Shown here: piece after piece, positions 13,001-24,900 of the stretch
How the letters are laid out: every line of letters starts with the position of its first letter
Numbering within the stretch: the stretch's first letter is position 1
Origin: Serripes groenlandicus
Taxonomy: Eukaryota; Mollusca; Bivalvia; Cardiida; Cardiidae
DNA: 64,000 nucleotides
Direction of reading: 5' to 3'
Assembly (NCBI GenBank): GCA_031761405.1
Contig: JASEVX010000012.1
Location: forward strand, 26,583,217 to 26,647,216
Position numbers and translations under genes: made by a program
The notes under the pieces: generated by a model
Told to the model about the DNA's origin: nothing
The model's input: the letters and a program-made list of their open reading frames with translations, nothing else
Databases searched by the model: none

Positions 13001-16000
13001 CAATGTAGGAAATTGTGAAAGATTCTCAGCCCGAATCCGTTCCCAAATATGGTGGCAATTTTGTAGTGGATGGAGGTGCGTTACTTCAGCGGTTACCTTG
13101 GCCACGTGGGAAAAGCTTTGAGGACCTTTGTAAAATGTATGTTGATTATGTTTCTCGGAAATATGGAACGCCAACAATCGTTTTCGATAGATATGAGGAT
13201 GCGCCCTCAATAAAGGATGCCACTCACATACGACGTACAGGAGGTTGTGCGGGGACAACTGTCATCTTCACCAGACAAACAATCCTCTGTATGTAGAAGG
13301 AAAACTTCTTAAAAAAACAGATGACAAGAAAAGGGTCCAGTTAAAAGCCGTCAGTAATTGTGAAAATGTGAACGTTCCCATGATAACATTACAAATGCAA
13401 AATAAATAGCAAATTAAGCTTGCTTTACCGTAAAAACAATGACTGGATTACTATTTACCAGGTTGTGAGTGACATTTAAATGCTGTATAATATATTTATA
13501 CGCGTTTATTTGCTGTGTCTGAAACGTTCTATTGCTAGACGTTCTCATTTCAATCGGCAATAGCTGTGGGTAATTTGCATATTTCCCATGATGCAATGCC
13601 TTTTATTGTCTTAAAACCATATTCGTTGGTTTCCTTGACCCTAAGAACATAGGGTTAGACTCATAAATGGTCACAACAGGATAATTTTTCACGAAAATTA
13701 CAAATATCCCAAATTGACCCAAAAATCGGCAAAAATTGGTGATTAATTTGCATATTATCCATGATGTGACATATTTTTTCTCGTTAAGAATGGTTTCATT
13801 AGTTTCCTGGATACTGAAAACATATGATTAGACACCTTGATTGACTTATTCGGATGATTTTTGACAAAAGCCATTGTTTCCCTATATTTGGCTACTAATT
13901 ATCATAAATTAGCATAAATTAGCATATTTGACCCCCTTCCCCTATTTAGATTCCTTGAGATTCTTAATAATATGGTGTTTAGGAGGTCATTCCTGAATGA
14001 ATGCAGGTGGAATCGTTTCTTTTGCAATTTGTGGTGGGTCAAGCTGTTACTTTGACTGGCCTAATGTACCCTGACTCATATATGGTACTATAGCAAATAA
14101 GGACCAAAAAACTGATATCATTTTTATGCCCCGGCATACGAAGTATGAGGGGCATATAGTTTTCCGGTCTGTTAGTCCGTCCGTCCGTTCGTCCGTCCGT
14201 TCGTTCGTCCGTCCCGCTCAGGTTAAAGTTTTTGGTCAAGTTAGATTTTAGTGAACCTGATGTCCTATCATTATGAAACTTCACACAAATGACAATCAAC
14301 ATATCATTGTTTAAAAAATTGTATCAATTTGAGGTTGGACCAACTGTTCATCCGTCTGTTCGTCTGTCTGTTCGTCCATTCCAACCGGGGCATCCGTGTT
14401 CCATGGACACATTTTCTTGTTTCTACTGACATCAAAGATGAAATCCATTTCATTTAATTCAAAACATGTCCATGCTTGATAAGATTGATTGATTGATTGG
14501 GGTTTAACGCCATTTTTAAAAAAAAAATCATAGTCATATCATGGCAGTCAGTTCACCTACTCACAAATTTCCTGGCTTTCTCACACCAGTACTCCATGCA
14601 ACATACTTTATAATAACTTTCCAATTAACTGGCTCTTTTTCCACATAGACTGTTAGTCCATTTGTAAAAGACGACATGAATAAAATCACTAATTTGCGAG
14701 ATAGTCTTGTTTTGTAATAATGCAAATTTTGCAATATATCGGTTTCAGTCAGTTTATACTGACTGAATGGTACATATTTGAGACATAAGTCAAAGTAACT
14801 AATAATCATGACTTTTTTCTGGTCAAGGTAAAAATCAAAAGTATCCTTGTTATATCCTGGTATTGTGTTTGAATTTCATCGTAAAATGTGTCGTAGCTGA
14901 TTTACACAACACCATTTAACATTTTTCCACATTATATAGAACAAATCTGCAACAGACGACTTTGAAAACATCTAGGCAAAAACCCAGAAAATCACAAAAA
15001 ATGTAGGTATTATTACTGTAAAAAGTTGAAAACATTTTCTACAATTTCTACTTTTGTTGCAATGTTTTCAAAAGTCTTCTGCTGCAAATCCGTCAGAATG
15101 CAATAACAAGTTGGAAAGGATAAGGTATTTCGAGGGCTTGGCGTGAAACGGTTCTAACTAAAAACCTATTTTGAAAACCCTGGTTTTAGGTCAATTTTGA
15201 CCCCTTTGTAAACAATGCAAATTTAGGTGCCATTGCTCAGAACGAGCAATGGCACCTAAATTTCCATTGTTTACCAAGAAAAATGAAATAACGCTTATAA
15301 TGACTTATAACCGTTTCACTCCAAGCTCTCGAATTTTCTTCTTTCGGATTATTTGATTTCTGGCACAAGTCTATAGAGTCCCCATTTATATTTTCCTTTT
15401 TAAACTTTTCAGTGGAGTATCAAGAACTATAATGCGAGTAAAGAAGCACTCGAAAATTTTAAAGGTATGTAAAAGGATAACAACCTATATATTATTATTT
15501 TGTTGTAATACCATAATGATATTACATGTTTATAATTTTATTAACCCTTTCCCTCATACGACAATTCTGCAGCAGACGACTTTGAACATATTTTGTCAAA
15601 ACATAGAAAATCTCTATAATTGAATGGATAACCTATGACCAAAAGTGGAAAACATTGTGGTAAAAGAAGAAATTGCTTGTTTTGAGCAATTTCTTCTTTT
15701 GTCACTATGTTTTCCAAAAGCTGTCTGCTGTAGAGGCATCAGAAAGCGTCTATGAGGGAAAGGGTTAAGAATATTTTGTTAATAGAGTCATTTCTTTCTT
15801 TCTGCCGAGCCCCAGTTGCTCAGTCGGTAGCTACGTGGGCTGTCAATCCAGGGGTTGTGAGCTCGAATCCATGGTTGGCCAACATTCTTTCCGACGTTTG
15901 ACAAAAGTCAATGTGACAAGCGTCATCCATCTTTCACCAATGGGCTAACAGTCTATGTGGATAAACAGCCAAATGCTTGGAAAGTATGTTGTGTTGAGTT

Positions 16001-19000
16001 CTGGTGCGAGAAAGCCAGGAAACACATGAGTAAGTGAACTGGCCGCTGTAATATGACTGAAAAGTTCTTTATTTATATGACCAGCTCGGCCTACAATCTT
16101 TTGGACATTTGACAAAAGTAATTGCGACAAGCATCATTTGTCTTCCACCAATAGGCTAACAGTCTATGTTGGAAAGACTTACGTGAAGTACTGCTGTGAG
16201 AAAACCAGGAAACACATGGGTAGGTGAAATGGCATCCATGGCATGAAATGACTGAAATATTGTAGAAAACAGCTCTAAATCCAAGACAATCAATCAATTA
16301 TTTATGAACACAAAATCAGTTGAAAGTATTAGAATTAATTATACCCCCTTCGAAGAAGAGGGGGTATATAGGAGTCACTGTGTCGGGCAGTCTGTCTGTC
16401 GGTCGGTCGGCCACCCGGAAGCCATATTTTGTCCGGCCTATTTCTTACAAACCACGGGGTGGAATTCAATATAACATTACATGAAGCTTCTATACCAAAA
16501 GGAGATGTGCATATCCTAAAGGGGTTACAATTGCATGTTATTTTACAGAGTTATTGCCCTTTTACTTATTAAGTTATGGTGAAGGTCAAGGTGCTGTTAA
16601 GGGGGTATTTAGTGATAGTTCTAGTTTGCCTTTGTAGTTAAAGAAGTGTTTGTTTATCAATGCATTTTAGTGCAATGTCTTACTCTTGTTTTGTGTTCAG
16701 GAGATGTTGAACAATGGTATAAAGTCTGTGATTAAAACAATATATTATTTCAAAATTTGCATATCATTTCAATTGATCTCTTTACCATGTTATTTCAGCA
16801 AATTTAACCTATATTGTACCCTATTTTGAGAAAATGAAAGAATCATCAGACATCATCTGGACGTTGCAAGGTACGTACACAGTATTTGTCTTGTTTGTTT
16901 TAACTTTTTATAAAGTTATTTGTAACCATAGTTTGTGTTTAAATAAGTGATAAACCTTTGTCATTTGAGTAGTTAATTTTTTTAAGCTGGTCTGTTTATC
17001 AGAGAAATATGGTCGGGGTATTGTGATACCCTTGGTTTCGTCGTCTGCGTCATCACAAAACTTTAACCTTACCTCATAAGTAAAAAAATGTTCATCATAT
17101 TCAAATGGAACTTGGTACACATGTTTCTAGGAACAATACACATGTCTGTACCAAGGCACATAACTGGCTTTAATAAATATTTGACTAAGAAAAAAGCAGA
17201 TGAGCGTTGGCATTCACTTCCGCCGCTCTTGTTGTTAAATTATTTGTTACCATAGTTTGTATTGAAATAAGTGATAAACCTTTGTTATTTAATTATTTAA
17301 CCCTTTCCCTCATATGACAATTCTGCAGCAGCCGACTTTGAACTTATTTTGTCAAGAAATAGGTTATCCATTTTGAATGGATAACCTATGACTGAAAGTG
17401 GAAAACATTGTGGCAAATGGAGATATTGTTTGTTTTGAGCAATTTCTTCTTTTGTCACTATGTTTTCAAAAAGCTGTCTGCTGCAGAGGCATCAGAAAGC
17501 GTCTATATGAGAGAAAGGTTTAAAGATATTTTCCTGATAAGGACGACTTGACATGCATTTGCATATATATACAGCAACTGCCTTTGAACTTTTCCTTGTT
17601 TGCTCTAAGTATTCTACTATGTCTGAAAAGACACTTTTGTTGCTTCCAAATTCTCCTGTACATATTGATCTTGTTTTAACCCTTCCTTCCCCTCTTACAA
17701 CACATTTCTCCTTTTGCCACAACGTTTTCAAAAGCTGTCTGCAGCAAATGCGAACAATTCTGCAAGTGGGAAAGGGCTCTACGCTGTATGTGAGCAATTC
17801 AGGGCCACATGGCCCTCATGGTTGTGTTTTTTTTTTTTTGATTTTGATTTTTATTCCAGACCCAGTGTTGGAGAACAGATTATACGCCAACAGATCTATG
17901 ATCACAAACGCACAGATTGACAGTTATAATAAAGCAGCACTAGACATATTGTAAGCAATGTTCATTTAAATACATTCGAGTTAAATGTCACCTATGTATT
18001 TCAGCCAGCTAATTAACAAAGCTTTTTTCCTTAATCAGAAAACTGATCAGTCAATTTCAATTAATTTTTGTTTCGCCAAGCTGGATGCAAATTTGAGCAT
18101 GAGCTTGTGCTTTTGTTGCGTCCGTCCGTAACAACCTTGTGACCACTCTACACTGAACATCCTTTGACCGATCTTAACCAAACTTGGTATACAGTTAGTA
18201 TATGGCAAGGTCTAGAAGCATATATATTATCAAGGTCGTAGGGTCAAGGTCAAAATTGGACTGACTATTTTCCCATATATCAACCTTGTGACCACTCTAC
18301 ACTGAACATCCTTTGACTGATCTTAACCAAACTTGGTATACAGTTAGTATATGGCGAGGTTTAGAAGCCTATTTATTTTCAAGGTCATAGGGTCAAGGTC
18401 AATGTCAAAATTGGACTTTCCGTCCGTAACAACCTTGTGACCACTCTACACTGAACATCCTTTGACTGATCTTAACCAAACTTGGTATACAGTTAGTATA
18501 TGGCAAGGTCTAGCAGCCTGATCTTGATCACAAGAGAACTTGATGTGATGATTAAATACCGAGGGGATGCATCCGCTTTGCGGTGCCATTGTTTACTTTT
18601 ATTTTATATCGATTGAGAAACAAGCTTTCAGCTTGTATTAATCATGCTCGATGTCTGTTTCCTGGAGACTTAACCGGTACTCACACTGTTTATCTGGAAA
18701 AATCCCAAAGGAAGAACCCGCTCATCAAGGGATTCAAACTTTGGACATTTGGTACGAGAGGCTGATGCTCTACCACTGTCTTCATGGAGCTTATTTTCAT
18801 ATGAAAGCAAAGTGCAAGGATAGTTTTAAGATCCTCCCTCAAGCAAGAAAATCTGCAGCACACGACTTAGAAAACATCAGGGCACAAACATGGAACTTTC
18901 TATAAATGACAGCAGAGCTAAAGATAAGGAGCATTTTTCATATTTCCTAATCCTAATTTGCCACTCAAACCATATGTGGTGTATACTCAAAAGAATCATC

Positions 19001-20237
19001 TCTGTAAAAGGTTCTTTTGAGTACCCACAACATAATTCGAGGGCTTGGCGTGAAACGGTTGTAACTAAATTGGTATATTTTTACCATGGTTAATCACCTC
19101 GCAATAAAGTATTTATAAGTGTTAACTCATTTTACTTGGTAAACAATGGAAATTTAGGTGCCATTGCTCTTTCTGAGCAATCGCACCTAAATTTGCATTG
19201 TTTACAAAGGGGTCAAAATTGCCCCTAAACCAGGGTTTTCAAAATAGGTCTTTAGTTACAACCGTTTCACGCCAAGCCCTCAATATGGTTTGTTGAAGAA
19301 ATAAGAGAGATATTGTTGGGAAAAGACCTTATCAAGTCCTCTGAATGATTGTTTAACCCTTTCCCTCATACGACAATTCTACAGCAGACGACATTGAACA
19401 TATTTTGTCAAAAAATGGAAAATCTCTTTAATTGAATGGATAACCTAAGACTAAAAGTGGTAAACATTGTGGCAAAAGGAGAAATTGCTCGTTTTGAGCA
19501 ATTTCTTCTTTTGTCACTATGTTTTCAAAAAGCCGTCCGCTGCAGAGGCGTCAGAAAGCGTCTATATGAGGGAAAGGGTTAAGTTATTGAAGTTATTGTC
19601 TTCTGAAGAGGTGTCAGAAAAAATCTGTTATGTTGGAATGGGATTAACTGCACGAATGTTATCTAATTAATTACAGTGCTAACTCTGGTAGTTCTGTTAA
19701 GATTTGGAGTTCATCTAGACTGGTTGCTCAAGGAATGAGGAAAGAGTTAACAGATGGATTACATTTGTCTAAAGCAGCTTTACATTTGGTAAGTGATAAG
19801 ATTTGTTAAAGTTACATAACTTAATCTACCTCTTCTAAGACAAGATCTGTTAAAGTCGCATAACTTAATCTACCTTTTCTGAGACAAGATCTGTTTAAGT
19901 CACATAACTTAATCTACCTTTTCTTAGACAAGATCTGTTTAAGTCACATAACTTAATCTACCTTTTTTTAGACAAGATGTGTTAAAGTCACATAACTTTA
20001 ATCTACCTTTTCTTAGACAAGGTCTGTTAAAGTCACATAACTTAATCTATATTTTCTTAGACAAGATCTGTTAAAGTCACATAACTTAATCTACCTTTTC
20101 TTAGACAAGATCTGTTAAAGTCACATATTAAACTTAATATACCTTTTCTTAGACAAGATCTGTTAAAGTCACATAACTTCATCTACCTTTTTGGCCGGAT
20201 TGCTTAAGCAATTCCGGTCTATAGATTGGCGATGTCC

Positions 20238-20272
<35 letters not shown>

Positions 20273-20437
20273 AACATTTTGGTTAAAGTTTTAGGTTAGG
20301 CAAAATGGTTAAAGTTTCTGGTTAAGCAAAATCTCAGACATGGAAAGAGCTACAAACTTGAAAATTGGTCTGTGTGTAGCCACTAACATGTTCTTTTGAT
20401 TTCCATGATAACTCTTCACCTTCACCTTCCTATTGCC

Positions 20438-20469
<32 letters not shown>

Positions 20470-20778
20470 AACATTTTGGTTAAAGTTTCTGGTTGAAGCA
20501 AAATCTCGGACATGGAAACAGCTACAAACTTGAAAATTGGTATGTGTGTAGCCACTAACATGTTCTTTTGATTTCCATGATAACTCTTCACCTTCACCTT
20601 CCTATTGCCCGTCTGTCTGTCTGTCTGTCTGTCCGTCAACATTTTGGTTAAAGTTTCTGGTTGAAGCAAAATCTCGGACATGGAAACAGCTACAAACTTG
20701 AAAATTGGTATGTGTGTAGCCACTAACATGTTCTTTTGATTTCCATGATAACTCTTGACCTTCACGTTGCTATTGCCT

Positions 20779-20809
<31 letters not shown>

Positions 20810-21511
20810 AACATTTTGGTTAAAGTTTCTGGTTGAAGCAAAATCTCGGACATGGAAACAGCTACAAACTTGAAAATTGGTCTGTGTGTAGCCACTAACA
20901 TGTTCTTTTGATTTCCATGATAACTCTTGACCTTCACGTTCCTATTGCCCGTCTGTCTGTCTGTCTGTCCGTCAACATTTTGGTTAAAGTTACATCACAG
21001 CAACTTGCGTTTTAATTTGCTTTCAACAGTTTTATAGTTATATCAACTTGTGTTTTAATTTGCTTTCAACAGTTTTATAGTTATATCATGGCAACTTTCG
21101 TTTTAATTTGATTTCAACTGTTTTATAGTTATATCACGACAACTTGCGTATTAATTTGCTTTCAACAGTTTTATAGTTATATCACTGCAAATTGCGTTTT
21201 AATTTGCTTTCAACAGTTATATAGTTATATCACAGCAAATTGCGTTTTACTCAGCTTTCAACAGTTTTATAGTTATATCACGGCAAGTTGCGTTTTAATT
21301 TGCTTTCAACAGTTATATAGTTATATCACAGCAAATTGCGTTTTACTCAGCTTTCAACAGTTTTATAGTTATATCACGGCAAGTTGCGTTTTAATTTGCT
21401 TTCAACAGTTTTATAGTTATATGGACTTGTGTTTTAATTTGCTTTCAACAGTTTTATAGTTTTATTGGCCGGATTGCTTAAGCAATTCCGGTCTATAGAT
21501 TGGCGATGTCC

Positions 21512-21546
<35 letters not shown>

Positions 21547-21880
21547 AACATTTTGCTTAAAGTTTTAGGTTAGGCAAAATGGTTAAAGTTTCTGGTTAAG
21601 CAAAATCTCAGACATGGAAAGAGCTACAAACTTGAAAATTGGTCTGTGTGTAGCCACTAACATGTTCTTTTGATTTCCATGATAACTCTTCACCTTCACC
21701 TTCCTATTGCCCGTCTGTCTGTCTGTCTGTCTGTCCGTCAACATTTTGGTTAAAGTTTCTGGTTGAAGCAAAATCTCGGACATGGAAACAGCTACAAACT
21801 TGAAAATTGGTATGTGTGTAGCCACTAACATGTTCTTTTGATTTCCATGATAACTCTTGACCTTCACGTTGCTATTGCCT

Positions 21881-21911
<31 letters not shown>

Positions 21912-24900
21912 AACATTTTGGTTAAAGTTTCTGGTTGAAGCAAAATCTCGGACATGGAAACAGCTACAAACTTGAAAATTGGTCTGTGTGTAGCCACTAA
22001 CATGTTCTTTTGATTTCCATGATAACTCTTGACCTTCACGTTCCTATTGCCCGTCTGTCTGTCTGTCTGTCCGTCAACATTTTGGTTAAAGTTACATCAC
22101 AGCAACTTGCGTTTTAATTTGCTTTCAACAGTTTTATAGTTATATCAACTTGTGTTTTAATTTGCTTTCAACAGTTTTATAGTTATATCATGGCAACTTT
22201 CGTTTTAATTTGATTTCAACTGTTTTATAGTTATATCACGACAACTTGCGTATTAATTTGCTTTCAACAGTTTTATAGTTATATCACTGCAAATTGCGTT
22301 TTAATTTGCTTTCAACAGTTATATAGTTATATCACAGCAAATTGCGTTTTACTCAGCTTTCAACAGTTTTATAGTTATATCACGGCAAGTTGCGTTTTAA
22401 TTTGCTTTCAACAGTTTTATAGTTATATGGACTTGTGTTTTAATTTGCTTTCAACAGTTTTATAGTTTTATATTATTTATATTTTATTATTTATTATTTT
22501 ATTATTTTTGGCCGGATTGCTCTAGCAATTCCGGTCTATAGATTGGCGATGTCCGTCTGTCCGGATGTCTGTCTGTCAACATTTTGGTTAAAGATTCAGG
22601 TTGAGGCAAAATCTCAGGACTGGAAAGGGTTACAAACTTGAAACTTTGCCTGAAAGTAAAAAGTAACAAGTTCCATTGATTTCTAGGGTTACTTTGACCT
22701 TGACCTTGGTTTGTCGATTTTCAAGGTCAAATTGCCGACAATCCGGCCTTACCGTCTTTAGCGGTTTCTTGTCTTACACAAGATCTGTTAACCCTTTCCC
22801 ACATACAGACACTTTGTGCAGCCTCTGCAGCAGACGACATTTGAAAACATTGTGGCAAAAGGATTAAGGGAAAATTGCATCTGCAACAGATAGCTGAGCA
22901 ATTTCTGATTTTGCCGCAATGCTTTCAACTCTATTCAAACTTTCATTTCCAGTCATGTTTTTAAACTTGTCTGCTGCAGATTAATTATGTCACCTCTAAA
23001 GAAAAATCTTAACCAATTCCTACTAAAACTTAAATATTGTGACAATATCAAAATGTTTTAAACACTAGTCAATTATTACACTTTCATTTATAGAGATTTT
23101 TCATTTTCCAATAAAATGAAAATACATTAGGTGTGATAAAAAGTGACTGTTGTACAATGTTTTAAAATACCTTTGCTGAAGAGGATCCAAAAAATATTTC
23201 TCCGATAAAATCGATAGGGTTTATTTACCCTTTGCACCCTAAAGACGCATTTTGTTGCATCTGCAGCAGAATTTCTTTGCCATAATATTTTCAACTTTAT
23301 TCAATAATTAACCCTTTCCCTAATACGACAAATTACTTTGAACATATTTTATCAAATAATAGAAAATCTCTATAATTGAATGGATAACCTATGACTAAAA
23401 GTGGAAAACATTGTGGCAAAAGAAGAAATTGCTTGTTTTGAGCAATTTCTTCTTTTGTCACTATGTTTTCAAAAAGCTGTCTGCTGCAGAGGCGTCAGAA
23501 AGCGTCTATATGAGGGAAAGAGTTAAACTTTCATCAATAAAGATTTTTTATATTTTTGCCTAAGTACTTTCAAAGTCGTCTGTTCCAGTTTTGTTGTATA
23601 AGAAAAAGGCAGAACAATTATCTATGTGTCTATGATTTTACAGGACGTCCAAGTATTGATGAACATGTACTGTAACAATCATATGAACCACGATGATGGC
23701 AATTGTTGTAGTAATCCAGAACCAGCAACAACATTACAGGTCATTGTTGCAGCTTTCTTCTTAGTGTGGTAAGTTTGTTTCAGGAGGTTCGATCCCCGGT
23801 CGGGTCATACCAAAGACTTACGAAATGGTAGTAATGGCTGCCCTCCTTGGCGCTTAAAGTTGCGGGGTTAGCATTACGTCCGACTGGCTGATGTAGGATA
23901 AATGGGCCAGTAGTACTGGTAATTTATCCAGAAAATGCCATGATAAAACTGAAAAATGGTTGAAAGCAGCGTAAAACACCAAACAATCAATCAATTGATT
24001 CAGGACTAATTGGACTGCCTTGGTTGTCTAGTTGTAGAGTATCAACCTAGGATGTGGGAGATCGCTGGTTAGATCCCTGGCTGGGTCACACCAAATACTT
24101 TTAAAATGGCTTTCTTCCTCCTTGGCATTCAAGGATATGTGGTTAACATTACGACCGTTGCGGTGGTTTCTTACCCCAGATATAACTGAAAAATTGTTGA
24201 TAGCAGTGTTAAACACGATACAAACAAGCAAAAATACAGGACCAAATGAGTGGTGCCCTGCAAAAACCTGTCAAAAAATCTGTCAGATACAGATCTACCG
24301 GCACATTAAAGCAGCCTGATCTGGCTCTTTACTGTTTGCCAAGTAGTCATAAAAGGTTTAACCTTTTCCCACATACAACAGATATGCAGCAGAAAACATA
24401 TCGGCAACAATTTCATTAATCTCCATAAATGAGAGTTCAATTATTAACTACAGTTGAAAACATTGTGGCAAATGGAGATATTGCTCATGATGTTTTTAAA
24501 GTTTGTCTGCTGCAGTTGCTTCAGAATAATTCTACAAGTGGGAAAGGTATAAAGAAACTTCTGTAAATCAGTATTCATTTGTATCCTTAACATGGAAATG
24601 CAGCCACATCTTTTTCTACAGTACATGTGTAATAATTATGTGGAAGTTGGTTTATGCAGATTGCTGCTCAAATGGTAAGTCACAGAAAGCAAATTATAAT
24701 CACACGCAAATGAAATTATTATTACAAATATTAACATTGTCATGCAAAGCAAATGAAAATCTTACAAAGCAAAGGATAGTTATTAATCATTATTTACAGT
24801 ATTAGTTACAAAACATTTATGTTTCAGCATATTGTCAACTGTAGCACTGTTAATATACAGAAGGAGAATCAGAAGAAATGGACTTAAGATTAGAGGTATG

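Larger units (their letters stand above)
9941..14064. mobile_element. 4.1-kb element with ~0.73-kb terminal inverted repeats
   Basis: Left 9941-10677 and right 13340-14064 are nearly identical reverse complements, ending TAGGCCAGTCAA and TTGACTGGCCTA. They flank 2.66 kb that carries broken coding sequence on both strands. Long inverted repeats of this kind are typical of DNA transposons, but no recognisable DDE transposase is present. A target-site duplication is not clear; ATG flanks both sides, which is too short to trust. The element lies in CASD1 intron 4. Confidence 0.75.

Noticed and set aside
10289..13596. Matching open frames GKYANYPQ...LPIE in both inverted repeats
   Set aside because: They occur because the inverted repeats are copies of each other; no start, conservation or known family supports a gene.
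9941..14064. Calling the inverted-repeat element a known superfamily (for example Kolobok, P or Maverick)
   Set aside because: No recognisable DDE transposase, integrase or polymerase is present and the target duplication is unclear, so a name would be a guess.
20430..21867. Open frames rich in TDRQTDRQ on the - strand
   Set aside because: They translate the (CTGT)n microsatellite and the 170-bp units, and recur with the duplication. There is no sign of coding selection.
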